A stretch of DNA of 64,000 nucleotides from JAQVYB01 sp964490935. GTDB taxonomy: Bacteria > Verrucomicrobiota > Kiritimatiellia > RZYC01. Both the position numbers and the translations under genes were made by a program. Below, piece by piece: positions 8,401 to 16,493 of this stretch (the stretch's first letter is position 1; each line of letters opens with the position of its first letter). Below the pieces are notes generated by a model. The model did no database searches and had not been told where the DNA came from. It saw only the letters and a program-made list of their open reading frames with translations. The DNA lies in the NCBI GenBank assembly GCA_964490935.1, contig CAZBEO010000007.1:1-64000 (forward strand), written 5' to 3'.

Positions 8401-8820
8401 TCAATGGGGTTTCCGGGAACCCGCTTTGGTCAGGGTGGCGTTGATTCGGGAAAGCAGATGCGGCAGGTGAATGGGTTTCTCGATGCGGTCCACAATCCGG
8501 TTTTCCGCCGCCCAAATCTCGTAGGAATCTTCCACCACAGGCGTATTCACCATGCTGCTGCAAATGATGATCGGTAAATCGGGATACTTCTCATGCAGCA
8601 CGGCAATGACGTCGAGCCCGTTGATGCCGGGCATGCGGATGTCCGTAAGCAGCAACAGATCACGCGGCCCGATGTCCTGTTCCGTGGTGAGCCGATCAAT
8701 AAAGCGGTAGACCTCCTCCGCCGTGCCGGCGTCAAAGGCGTCATAGCCCTCGGCAATAATCGAAGCCTTCAACAGTTCCCGGATACGCGGTTCATCATCC
8801 AGAATCACAACAGTCGCCAT
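8401..8820 (-). CDS. Single-domain response regulator (CheY-like)
   Basis: 139-aa receiver domain with no output domain, so it probably signals through protein contacts. The acidic pocket is LDDE at residues 7-10, the phospho-acceptor is Asp60 in TDIRMPG, and IICSS plus the C-terminal EKP supply the usual Thr/Ser and Lys. ATG 8820 is chosen because GAGGAGG lies just upstream; a longer reading frame to 8856 lacks this. No kinase is adjacent: the nearest is the histidine kinase gene near 14-15.8 kb. The gene is isolated between repeat-bearing intergenic regions, so its partner is unknown. Confidence 0.9.
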   Translation of the reverse strand: MATVVILDDEPRIRELLKASIIAEGYDAFDAGTAEEVYRFIDRLTTEQDIGPRDLLLLTDIRMPGINGLDVIAVLHEKYPDLPIIICSSMVNTPVVEDSYEIWAAENRIVDRIEKPIHLPHLLSRINATLTKAGSRKPH

Positions 8821-9235
8821 AATGCCTCCTCTTTCTTCGTTGAAGATCATAGTCATTCGGACCGTTTCGTCAACCCTTCACCCTTCAGCATTCAGGGGGT
8901 GCCGAACCGCCCGGCATTGGAGCTTTTTTCGAGGGGCCGAGGGGACATAAGCTTTCACGCGCGAGGCACGCGAGCCGCGTGCCCTCCACTGGGACAAAAT
9001 ATTCCTGGAGGGCGTCGGGCTCCGACGCCTTAGGCACACGAAATCACCCGGATGAATCTTCGCTTGCCTTTCACAATGAACCTCCTACTATCGCGATTGA
9101 CAGTGTATGCGGAGACGACTCCCATCCCATGGTGAGATGTAAGAAAGATATGGCCGTTTGTTTTACTGATAAACGGTGATACATCTCCGAGCACCGTCAA
9201 ACACAAACAACATGGGCTAAAAAGGAGATGACAGA
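8821..9235. other. Intergenic region with mini-palindromes and heptads
   Basis: No gene seen. It contains heptads CCCTTCA, CCCTTCA, GCATTCA at 8874-8894 and two strong mini-palindromes at 8965-8983 and 9011-9029. The remainder is unassigned. Confidence 0.6.
8965..9029. repeat. Two adjacent ~19-nt mini-palindromes
   Basis: GGCACGCG-AGC-CGCGTGCC (8965-8983) and GGCGTCGG-GCT-CCGACGCC (9011-9029). Both have GG...CC ends, an 8-bp stem and a 3-nt loop, and both are flanked by G/C-rich GAGG or CTCC. A partial relative (GGGCTCCGACGCCCC) is near 38951-38966. Confidence 0.7.
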
Positions 9236-9583
9236 ATGAATTGGTATCTGGAAGTCTTGAAAAAATATACTGTGTTCACTGGACGCGCACGCCGTAAAGA
9301 ATACTGGATTTTTGTGCTCTTCAACATGCTCATCAGCTTTATACTCAGCTTTGTAGAGGAACTTGTCGGTGGTCCAGGCATTATCGGCATGATATATGGC
9401 TTGGCTATTCTCATCCCTTCACTTGCTGTTTCTGTGCGGCGGCTTCATGATACCGATCGCAGCGGATGGTGGTTATTGATTGCCGTTGTTCCCTTGGCAG
9501 GAGCAATTGTATTAATTATATTCATGGCGACAGACAGCACAACTGGGGACAATCAGTTTGGGCCAAATCCCAAGACCACATAA
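9236..9583 (+). CDS. DUF805 family membrane protein
   Basis: 115-aa inner-membrane protein of the DUF805 family (function unknown). The opening MNWYLEVLKKYTVFTGRARR followed by KEYW is the family's hallmark N-terminus, and SVRRLHDTDRSGWWLL is its conserved loop. Three or four hydrophobic segments fill most of residues 24-100, and the tail contains the usual DNQFGPNP. The start at 9236 is set by AAGGAG. The base composition is more A/T-rich than neighbouring genes, which may indicate transfer. The next gene begins 90 nt downstream in the same direction. Confidence 0.9.
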   Translation: MNWYLEVLKKYTVFTGRARRKEYWIFVLFNMLISFILSFVEELVGGPGIIGMIYGLAILIPSLAVSVRRLHDTDRSGWWLLIAVVPLAGAIVLIIFMATDSTTGDNQFGPNPKTT

Positions 9584-9673
9584 GAAAGATGCCCAACAAA
9601 AGACTGCCGTCGTCTTCCCGGAAACTCGCGCTTTCAGGAAATAGTGACGACGAGCTCGAACAAGGAGAATAAC

Positions 9674-10021
9674 ATGAAAAAATTTGCTCTGTTCGTTTTC
9701 AACGGCGATCCCCTGTGCTTCATCCACGTGCTTCTGAACGCATTGGATATGAAGGCGAAAGGACACGAGGTGAAAATTATTCTCGAAGGCGCGTCCGTCA
9801 AGCTCGTTGCGGAGTTGGGGACGCCGGGATATTTTTTAACCGGATTGTGGAACAAGTGCCTGGAGGCCGGACTTGTCGCCGGGGTCTGTAAGGCCTGTGC
9901 GGCGAAACTCGGGACTCTTGACGCCGCCAAGGAAAAAGACCTGACGCTGCTCGACGACATGTCAGGCCACCCCAGCATGGCAACCTATCGCGACAACGGC
10001 TACGAGATCATCACGTTTTAA
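9674..10021 (+). CDS. DsrE/DsrF-like small cytoplasmic protein
   Basis: 115 residues resembling the DsrE/DsrF/YchN-like fold, used in sulfur relay or of unknown role. Visible features: a first strand MKKFALFVFNGDPLCFIHVLLN; a segment HEVKIILEGASVKLV typical of the family; and a Cys pair in VCKACAAKLG (residues about 75-78) that could be a sulfur carrier site. ATG 9674 follows CAAGGAG; the reading frame extends 10 codons further upstream without a better site. It may be cotranscribed with the DUF805 gene. The assignment rests on overall pattern, not on a decisive motif. Confidence 0.65.
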   Translation: MKKFALFVFNGDPLCFIHVLLNALDMKAKGHEVKIILEGASVKLVAELGTPGYFLTGLWNKCLEAGLVAGVCKACAAKLGTLDAAKEKDLTLLDDMSGHPSMATYRDNGYEIITF

Positions 10022-10026
10022 CTCTG

Positions 10027-10114
10027 CACTCAACCCAGCGCTCGAAGAGCACCAACCCGCTCTCCTTCTGACGCGGATGTTTTCTATGCGCTTCTATGTG
10101 CTCTTTGTGGTGAA
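10027..10114. repeat. 88-nt composite repeat, copy A
   Basis: Left end CACTCAACCCAGCGCTCG and right end TTTCTATGCGCTTCTATGTG running into CTCTTTGTGGTGAA. The centre is a hairpin, AGAGC (10046-10050), 8-nt loop, GCTCT (10059-10063). Copy B at 12257-12344 has the same length and order, and its hairpin carries a compensatory change. Confidence 0.8.
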
Positions 10115-10143
10115 TTTTGGATCTGCGAGTCCACCTTCACCCT

Positions 10144-11166
10144 TCAGGGCGAGTCAGGGCGCCCGGCATTCGCCATCTTCCAGGAAAAATAAAACAGCGG
10201 CAGCAAGTCGAGCAGGTCGCCGCGTCGGCAGGCGGGGTCGGCAGCACGGTGCACCATAGCGGCACGCAGGCCAGGACGGACGGTTTGCTCCACGCCGGGA
10301 GGCGTCGCCTTTGCAGCACCCTCCATCTGCGCGGCCAGATAGCGGAACATCCCCTCCATGCTCTCGGCAAGCACCTCGAGTTCAGCGCGAAAGAGTCGCG
10401 TTTCCGGGTTGCGTTGATTCCCGAAGACGACGTGTTCGAACTGGGATTGATACAAATGCATGAAGGCCAGATGAACCATCCAGGTCTTCATTTCATTGGC
10501 CGGAGCACGGCGTATGGCGGCTTCATTCAAATAGGTGGTGTATTGCGTGCGAAGACGGGTAAAATGTTGCCGCCGGGCGGCGGGCCAATCCATCGGCTGC
10601 GGAGCGTCCGGATGCATCAGCCACTTCAGCCCTTCCAGATAGGAGCGCGCCGCATCGTCCAGATAAGCCTTCATTTCTCGATGCAGCTCTAGGCGCGTCC
10701 GTGTGGGCAAGACCAGCATACTGATCAGCAGCGCCACGGTGCCGCCCACGAGCGTCGCCACGATGCGCTGCCAGTACATCTGCTCGACGGAGGCCCCCGT
10801 CACTCCGAACATCAGCGCCAGCATCACCGACAGAAAAAACATGCCCGTGGCGTAGGAAACCACAGAATAATACGTCATTAAAAAAAGACAAAACATGATG
10901 GCGGTGAGTTCCAGCGAAATATGCGCCTGCAAGAGTTCGTGCAGAAAGACGCCGACGGTCAATCCGCCAATGGTGGCAAAGATTCGCTGCCCGCTTTTGC
11001 GCAGGCTTTCGCCCCAGGTTTGACACAACACGCTGATCGCCGCCATGGAGGCCCAGTTCGAGCGCGGCAGATTCACCCATCGGCTCAACACCTCGATAAT
11101 CAGTAACGCGACCACGGCCTGTATGCCGAGGCGCGTGGTGGGTTTCCAGGCAGAGGGTCGCCTCAT
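10144..11166 (-). CDS. FUSC-family transporter subunit, second gene
   Basis: 340-aa membrane protein of the FUSC / aromatic-acid exporter superfamily (YccS/YhcK-like). Four to six hydrophobic helices lie in residues 12-155 (for example ELTAIMFCLFLMTYYSVVS), followed by a soluble helical domain to the C-terminus. Family members export aromatic acids or act in envelope stress; the substrate here is unknown. The start at 11166 overlaps the stop of the preceding FUSC gene by ATGA (11163-11166), so the two are translationally coupled and probably form one transporter split over two genes. The stop codon lies in a heptad repeat (CCCTTCA type) at the 3' end. Confidence 0.75.
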   Translation of the reverse strand: MRRPSAWKPTTRLGIQAVVALLIIEVLSRWVNLPRSNWASMAAISVLCQTWGESLRKSGQRIFATIGGLTVGVFLHELLQAHISLELTAIMFCLFLMTYYSVVSYATGMFFLSVMLALMFGVTGASVEQMYWQRIVATLVGGTVALLISMLVLPTRTRLELHREMKAYLDDAARSYLEGLKWLMHPDAPQPMDWPAARRQHFTRLRTQYTTYLNEAAIRRAPANEMKTWMVHLAFMHLYQSQFEHVVFGNQRNPETRLFRAELEVLAESMEGMFRYLAAQMEGAAKATPPGVEQTVRPGLRAAMVHRAADPACRRGDLLDLLPLFYFSWKMANAGRPDSP

Positions 11167-12251
11167 AGCTCACTCCGTTCCAATTCAACGGGCCATTCAT
11201 GCAGCACGGTATCGAGTCGTCCCAGGGCAAAGACCGAGCGTGCCAGAAAAAACGTCCCGCCGGAGAAGAGATCGGCATCGTTTTCAAGCAGGCCGCGAAG
11301 GCGTGTTTGTTGGGTATGCAGTTCATTCAGCAAGGCGGCGGGAAGTGCCTCATGGCTTAGCACGGCGTGTTCCGCCTCCTGAAGCAATTGATTCAACACC
11401 CGCAACGATTCCACTAGCGCGGTATGCAATGGCGGCGAAGAACAGGCGGAGCGCTCCGCCATGCTTTCCGTCAGCATCATCAGCGAACCGGCGGTGCGGC
11501 GCATGAATATTTCGAGCGCTCGAAGCTGCGGCGACGACGTCAACGGCAGATAGCGTCCGGCGGTTTCACAGCGTGTAATGGCCCGCTGCATGGTACGTAG
11601 AGGATATTCGCCCTCGATCCCACCCACGCCTTCCAGCGCCTTCCGCAACCGACTCGCCACCCCGGCGGAAACACCCATGAAGCGGGCAATGCAGACCCGA
11701 TACGCCTGCGCCGGACGATTAGGCAGCACGTAAAAATTCACCACATACGCCACCGGAATGGCTGGCCCGACCGCCAAAAGCGGCGACGCCAGACCCATCG
11801 CTGGCGTAATCAGGGAACCCAGCAGCGCGAAACAGAAAAACACCGTCAGGCCCGCACCCACATACTGCACCCCGAAGCGGCGGGCGTAAAAAGCGCCGAA
11901 CGCCAAGGTGCACAGAATGGCCGTATGCCACAGCGAGCCGGCCGGAATCAGATAAACCAGCGGCACCTCCGCCAGAACAAACAGGCCCGTAATCGCCAAT
12001 GTGATTTGCTCGACCCGCCTGCTCGGCCCGTTCGTCAGCAACAACAGCAACATTGTGACGGTGCCCGCTAGGCTCAGCGAAGCAGGATGAATGGGCCGCC
12101 CCAGCACCCGCAGCAACAGGACCGGAAGCATTAGCGAAATACACGCCGCCAGCACAATGCGCACCGCCTTTTTCAACCGAAGCAATCCCGGGTCCCGCCG
12201 CTGCAAAACCCGCAATACATCCCCCGTGATTGGCACATCAAAAAAATTCAT
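11163..12251 (-). CDS. FUSC-family transporter subunit, first gene
   Basis: 362-aa membrane protein, partner of the gene at 10144-11166. Residues about 25-190 contain six hydrophobic helices (PASLSLAGTVTMLLLLLTN, LVYLIPAGSLWHTAILCTLA and others). A long soluble helical region with many Leu, Arg and Glu follows, as in FUSC proteins. The frame is open to 12308, but the sequence from 12257 upward belongs to a dispersed 88-nt repeat, so ATG 12251 (MNFFDVPITG) is the better start although its Shine-Dalgarno is weak. The 4-nt overlap with the next gene indicates coupled translation. Confidence 0.75.
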   Translation of the reverse strand: MNFFDVPITGDVLRVLQRRDPGLLRLKKAVRIVLAACISLMLPVLLLRVLGRPIHPASLSLAGTVTMLLLLLTNGPSRRVEQITLAITGLFVLAEVPLVYLIPAGSLWHTAILCTLAFGAFYARRFGVQYVGAGLTVFFCFALLGSLITPAMGLASPLLAVGPAIPVAYVVNFYVLPNRPAQAYRVCIARFMGVSAGVASRLRKALEGVGGIEGEYPLRTMQRAITRCETAGRYLPLTSSPQLRALEIFMRRTAGSLMMLTESMAERSACSSPPLHTALVESLRVLNQLLQEAEHAVLSHEALPAALLNELHTQQTRLRGLLENDADLFSGGTFFLARSVFALGRLDTVLHEWPVELERSEL

Positions 12252-12256
12252 AAAGA

Positions 12257-12344
12257 CACTCAACCCAGCGCTCGGAGAGTACCGGGCTACTCTCACTCCA
12301 AAAGCCATTCTTTCTATGCGTTTCTGTGTGCTCTTTGTGGCGAA
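12257..12344. repeat. 88-nt composite repeat, copy B
   Basis: Same ends as copy A (CACTCAACCCAGCGCTCG; TTTCTATGCGTTTCTGTGTG) with 54 nt between the starts of the two conserved ends in both copies. Central hairpin AGAGT (12276-12280), 8-nt loop, ACTCT (12289-12293); the last stem pair is T-A here and C-G in copy A. A partial third match to the middle lies at 27701-27724. Confidence 0.8.
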
Positions 12345-12365
12345 GTGTGCTGCTCGGGCAGACAG

Positions 12366-13316
12366 CTAGTCTGCATCCAACTCCGGTTTGCACAGTTCAT
12401 AAAAATTACAGAACCGACACACGGACTCATCCTCCGCCAGCTCCCATTCCTCCTTCGGAACCGGCACATTGCGCGCCCGATCCTCGTCCACCAAATACGA
12501 CGACATATCCGCCACCGATTCCCCGATCCGTGCAATGACCTCCTCCATCTTTTCAGGCCCGAAGGCGAACGGTGCCACCTGTCCTGTGGCCAGATACTCC
12601 ACAAAACAACACACCTTTTCCGAGGCGATTCCGTGCTTCACATGTGCCCAAAGACCATACAACGCCAACTGCCACTGATGCGACTCTTTGACCTTGCCCG
12701 CCTTCCAGTCATGAATATGCAGCAGGTCGCCCGAGCGATACACAAAGTCCGGAATCGCATAAATCTTCACGCCATTGAACACGAACGACTCCGGATCGCC
12801 TCCGTCCGAGTGCGTCACCTCCACCTCATCCTCCCGGCGCACCTCGGCCAGCCGTGGAAGAACCCGGTCGATAAAATGGGCAATGCAGTTCTTGGTATGC
12901 TGCACCACGGCAACCGTACGTTCCTTCTCCTTCGCGGCATCCCAGAGCTTGTAATAATGCTCGCGCAGACAGCAGAACTTCTTCGGGCTCGCCTGCCAGG
13001 CCCCCTCCTTCGATTCCTTCCAGCAACGGTTCATATACGGCTTGGCAATGGCCTCATACGCCTGCTCCATCGTGACGCTCACCCCGCGCTGATGCTCGCG
13101 CAGCACCCACACCACCGCCTGTTCCGCCGCCGTGCCCTGCAGCGAATAGATGTTGTCCATCTTATTCAACTGATAGGCCTTGCGCTGCTCATACGACGCC
13201 TGCTTATCCCATCCGCCCCACGCACCATACTTCGACCAGTACCGCCTTCTCCGGCACTCCTCGAAATCGTGCGAGGCCGAAAAAGACCACGAAAATACAT
13301 TTTCCAGTTTACCCAT
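12366..13316 (-). CDS. PD-(D/E)XK nuclease with Fe-S cysteines (Cas4/AddB-like)
   Basis: 316-aa RecB-family nuclease domain. The N-terminal SFSASHDFEECRRRRYW matches the SxSxxxxFxxCPRRYY motif. The catalytic motifs are IPDF (Asp190) and DWK (Asp203, Lys205), and QWQLALYG is the following conserved helix. Cys21, Cys300, Cys303 and Cys309 have the spacing of the 4Fe-4S cluster in AddB and Cas4. No cas genes or helicase are nearby, so it is probably a stand-alone DNA repair or phage-related exonuclease; the role is inferred. The TAG stop lies inside a small palindrome, GCAGAC-TAGCT-GTCTGC on the coding strand. Confidence 0.85.
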   Translation of the reverse strand: MGKLENVFSWSFSASHDFEECRRRRYWSKYGAWGGWDKQASYEQRKAYQLNKMDNIYSLQGTAAEQAVVWVLREHQRGVSVTMEQAYEAIAKPYMNRCWKESKEGAWQASPKKFCCLREHYYKLWDAAKEKERTVAVVQHTKNCIAHFIDRVLPRLAEVRREDEVEVTHSDGGDPESFVFNGVKIYAIPDFVYRSGDLLHIHDWKAGKVKESHQWQLALYGLWAHVKHGIASEKVCCFVEYLATGQVAPFAFGPEKMEEVIARIGESVADMSSYLVDEDRARNVPVPKEEWELAEDESVCRFCNFYELCKPELDAD

Positions 13317-13371
13317 TACCCTTCCTCTCGTTCGATCAACCCGTTCCGTGTTCTATACGCCCCGCCCCAGT

Positions 13372-13911
13372 TCATCGGGCCTGTTGTGAAAGGGACGTCC
13401 CCAGGCTGATCATGCTTCCACCCGCAAAGAGGATATTGATCCCGAACAGGGTCCCGAACAACACATCCGAATTGATCGGCCACATTCCCCAGATCACGCC
13501 GCCCAAAACAACACTGGCGATCCCGCTGGTCAGTATCCAATACCAACCACGAACTGCATCACGCATTTGCAAGGACGCCGTAATTCGCAACATTCCGCCC
13601 ACCAAAAAGAATCCCGCCATCACCAGCATCATAAAGGACGCGGCTTTCAACGGATTGAAAAGAACATATACCCCGGCACACAAAAACAGCACGGCCTCCA
13701 AGACCGTCAAAAAGCCATTCCCCCACTTGCAATGGTGAATGCCTGCGATACCGAGCAGAAGACCGGACGCAATCAAGGTGCCTCCGATAACCCACTCAAT
13801 CATCAGCGAGGCAAATAACGGCAGCATGATGCAACACGCTCCGACAACCAACAGGACAATCCCGTACGAACGGATAAACTTCAGTGAAGCAACATTATTT
13901 TCTTTATTCAT
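13372..13911 (-). CDS. HdeD-family (DUF308) membrane protein
   Basis: 179-aa protein with six predicted membrane helices arranged as three DUF308 pairs, for example SYGIVLLVVGACCIMLPLFA, MLVMAGFFLVGGMLRI and GIASVVLGGVIWGMWP. Family members include E. coli HdeD, linked to acid resistance; the biochemical role is unknown. The start at 13911 (MNKENN) is chosen because AAAGGA lies 5 nt before it; the frame is open to 14010 but that extension overlaps the start region of nothing recognisable. It lies 95 nt downstream of the histidine kinase stop in the same direction and could belong to that regulon. Confidence 0.8.
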   Translation of the reverse strand: MNKENNVASLKFIRSYGIVLLVVGACCIMLPLFASLMIEWVIGGTLIASGLLLGIAGIHHCKWGNGFLTVLEAVLFLCAGVYVLFNPLKAASFMMLVMAGFFLVGGMLRITASLQMRDAVRGWYWILTSGIASVVLGGVIWGMWPINSDVLFGTLFGINILFAGGSMISLGTSLSQQAR

Positions 13912-14006
13912 AGTCATCCTTTGCTTGTTTTGTACGCCACATCGGCGGAAACTTATACCTTCGCCTGTGAATCGGCAACGTTTCTTTGATTGCACCCATG
14001 ATGAAT

Positions 14007-15803
14007 TCAACTCCTCGGCAGCGTGACGTTGATCGCCGTCCCCTCGCCTTTTTTGCTGCTTATCTCCAAAGCGCCATGGTTGCGCTGAACCAGATTCCTT
14101 ACCACATGGAGACCGAGTCCCAACCCGGGTGCGCCACGGGCAGGGTCGGACTTATGAAACAAACGAACCGCTTTGCGGCGGTCCCGGGCGGTCATGCCTT
14201 TGCCGTTGTCGCAGATGGTGATAACGACTTTGCCGTGCCGCTCTTGCGCCTGCAGTGAAACGCGCAGCCCGGTCCCTCCGTGCTTCAGGGCATTGTCGAG
14301 CAGGTTGTGAAGAATCCGCTTGAGATCGTCCGGATGGATGGCGGCATGAAGCGGGGCGGCAGGTACAACCACATCCAGCAAGGCGTTGCGGGCCGCACAG
14401 ACGGCCCGGAAATTCTCTTCAAGGGCTCGAAAGAGTTCTGCCAGTTCCGCGCACGCCTCACGCTCCGGTGGGCTGCCTTCCAGATGATACCGCAGATTCT
14501 GGAGCATATGTTCCAGATCGGCAAAAGCCCGGTCAATCGCCTCGGAAAACCGGATGCCCTTCGCATCATCGTCCCACAGGCTGTAGCGTCGGATCATCTG
14601 ATGATTGAGCTTGATAATGGACAACGGGATTTTCAAGTCGTGCTCGAGACCGCGCAACATCAGCAGTCGGTGGTAGTCCCTCGACTGAATGAGCGTGTGG
14701 CAGGCAAACAGAACCAACGCGAAAAGAAATTGGATGGAAAATCCCAGAAAGGCGATGTCGAAATAAAACGGCAGCAATCCGACAGATTCCGGGTGGTTGT
14801 TGAGAAACACATAGTACATGACCAGCCCATCGGAAACGGCGTGGATGAAAAAGATGCTCTTGGCGAATGGCTTTGCGGTTAGGATGGCGAACCCCAGAAT
14901 CCAAAGAAACAGCAGTACGCGGTACACCAGAACAAGGGGAAGGAGAACCACCGCACCTTGGGAAAGAGTGGCCAAGGCGTAGTTGATCAGCATGAGCAGC
15001 GTATAACCGACCAGGGCGAAAGAGAATATCCGCGACGGCTGCACCTCGAAGAACAGGGCATAGATTAGGATCAACGATAGAGAGAATCCGAAGGTCGTTA
15101 CAAAATCCCAAAATTGGAAATGGGCTGGAGAAACGGGCAGTAGCCAGGAGCCGATGGCCGATGAGTCCGTCAGCGCGATTTTCAATACGCAGAAAACAAA
15201 AATCAGCAGCACGGCGATGCTGAGCCGGTTCAAGCGCCTGTTCACGGCGGAAACAATCAGGTTCAGCAACCCCAAGGTCAAAACCACAATCGTCAGAAAG
15301 CTGTTCAGTTCACCGGCTATTCGCTGCTGCCGGCGCATGGTCGCGCGACTTCCCAGATACGCCCGAACGCCACCAGCCTGCTCTCCTTCGACGCGAAAAT
15401 GCTGCTCCGGCGAATGTGGAGGGATGACCAATTCCTTGCGGTGCATGGCGGGATCATACCCGGTAGTGTTCCTGTCGAGATTCTGAGAAACCCCTTTTCC
15501 GTTGGTATACAGCCGATGAGGAAAAAAAAGATTCCCCAGCGACAGGGCCAGCGTTTCATCGCTTCGGTTAAGCAGGCTGAAACGGACTGATTCATGACTC
15601 GGCTCAGGCAGAATGAGCGGATGCAGACGGCCATTAAAATCGTTTCCGACAATCAAGGGTTCCGCTTCGGCAGACAGGCGACGGGGCGCGGAGGAATCGA
15701 GCAGGCGCACACCCTGGAATACGGCGGCGGGAAGGGCAAAATACAGCACCAGAAATCCAGCAATGGCTGCGGCTCTTAACACGGTGTTTCTGCGGTGTTT
15801 CAT
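14007..15803 (-). CDS. Sensor histidine kinase, 7TM-DISM-like
   Basis: 598-aa inner-membrane kinase. Helix 1 is at residues 8-30. An extracytoplasmic beta-rich domain (31-165) resembles the DISM extracellular domain (RFSLLNRSDETLALSLGN). Seven hydrophobic helices span about 168-372. The phospho-acceptor is His388 in EHDLKIP. The ATPase has an N box NLLDNALKHG (about 500-509), DNGKGM (532-537) and GLGLGL (560-565). The start lies 6 nt after the response-regulator stop, so the pair is cotranscribed. The extracytoplasmic domain may bind a carbohydrate or a product of the two secreted hydrolases encoded upstream; that is inference from gene order. Confidence 0.9.
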   Translation of the reverse strand: MKHRRNTVLRAAAIAGFLVLYFALPAAVFQGVRLLDSSAPRRLSAEAEPLIVGNDFNGRLHPLILPEPSHESVRFSLLNRSDETLALSLGNLFFPHRLYTNGKGVSQNLDRNTTGYDPAMHRKELVIPPHSPEQHFRVEGEQAGGVRAYLGSRATMRRQQRIAGELNSFLTIVVLTLGLLNLIVSAVNRRLNRLSIAVLLIFVFCVLKIALTDSSAIGSWLLPVSPAHFQFWDFVTTFGFSLSLILIYALFFEVQPSRIFSFALVGYTLLMLINYALATLSQGAVVLLPLVLVYRVLLFLWILGFAILTAKPFAKSIFFIHAVSDGLVMYYVFLNNHPESVGLLPFYFDIAFLGFSIQFLFALVLFACHTLIQSRDYHRLLMLRGLEHDLKIPLSIIKLNHQMIRRYSLWDDDAKGIRFSEAIDRAFADLEHMLQNLRYHLEGSPPEREACAELAELFRALEENFRAVCAARNALLDVVVPAAPLHAAIHPDDLKRILHNLLDNALKHGGTGLRVSLQAQERHGKVVITICDNGKGMTARDRRKAVRLFHKSDPARGAPGLGLGLHVVRNLVQRNHGALEISSKKGEGTAINVTLPRS

Positions 15804-15809
15804 TTCTGC

Positions 15810-16481
15810 TCAGTCCCGAACTTCCAGATAATAGCCTTCTCCATAGTTGGATCGAATGTGTACCGTGGTGCAACCGATTTCGCGAATGCTGTTACGGGTG
15901 CGGGTCACCAGCGAACGGACTCTCTGGCGAACATCAACGCCCATTTGCGCTTCGTGGGCATCCACCTCTTCAGGAGACAGCATCTCCGCGAGCAGATATT
16001 TTCTATACAGCGCGTCGAGGAGCCGAAATTGACTGGGTGGCAGCACCACATACTTGCTGCCGCAACGCACTTCTCCGGAAGTCCGATCAATCAGCAGGTT
16101 GCCAATTTTCAGGGACGCATTCGCTGCTTCCCGTTGCTGAATCGCATTGATCTTATAGAGCAGCTCCATCATATCGAACGGCTTGGTGATATAATCATCC
16201 GCACCGGCTTCATAGCAAAGCCGCTTGCTGGCCCGGTCCGAGAGCGCAGTCAGCATGATAATATGCGGATTGCGTTCTTCACTTCTCAAGAGGTCAATCA
16301 ATTGCTCGCCCCGTCCATCCGGCAGCATGATATCCAAGAGTGCCAGCAGAATGCTGCACGCGACGTGGGCCTTTGCCTCTTCAAACGTATTCGCTTCAAA
16401 AACCGTGTGCCCTTCCATCTCCAACAGATCAACCACACTCCGGCTCAGTTCCCGATTATCCTCCACCAGCAGAATATTCAC
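15810..16481 (-). CDS. OmpR-type response regulator
   Basis: 223 aa. The receiver has acidic residues EDN at 7-9, phospho-acceptor Asp50 (LLDIMLP), Thr78 and Lys100 (ITKPFD). The C-terminal winged-helix DNA-binding domain (about 125-223) ends VHIRSNYGEGYYLEV, close to the classical RGxGY hairpin. The start is GTG at 16481, preceded by AGGGTGAAG, which lies directly after the stop of the upstream hydrolase gene 12 nt away. It is cotranscribed with the kinase at 14007-15803. Targets are unknown; the upstream hydrolase genes and the HdeD-like gene are obvious candidates. Confidence 0.92.
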   Translation of the reverse strand: MNILLVEDNRELSRSVVDLLEMEGHTVFEANTFEEAKAHVACSILLALLDIMLPDGRGEQLIDLLRSEERNPHIIMLTALSDRASKRLCYEAGADDYITKPFDMMELLYKINAIQQREAANASLKIGNLLIDRTSGEVRCGSKYVVLPPSQFRLLDALYRKYLLAEMLSPEEVDAHEAQMGVDVRQRVRSLVTRTRNSIREIGCTTVHIRSNYGEGYYLEVRD

Positions 16482-16493
16482 ATCTTCACCCTG

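Noticed and set aside
12366..13316. Cas4 assignment for the nuclease
   Set aside because: Motifs fit Cas4 and AddB alike, but there are no other cas genes or repeats, so only the superfamily is claimed.
12345..13409. 354-codon plus-strand open frame opposite the nuclease gene
   Set aside because: Shadow frame; the minus-strand protein has the catalytic and Fe-S motifs.
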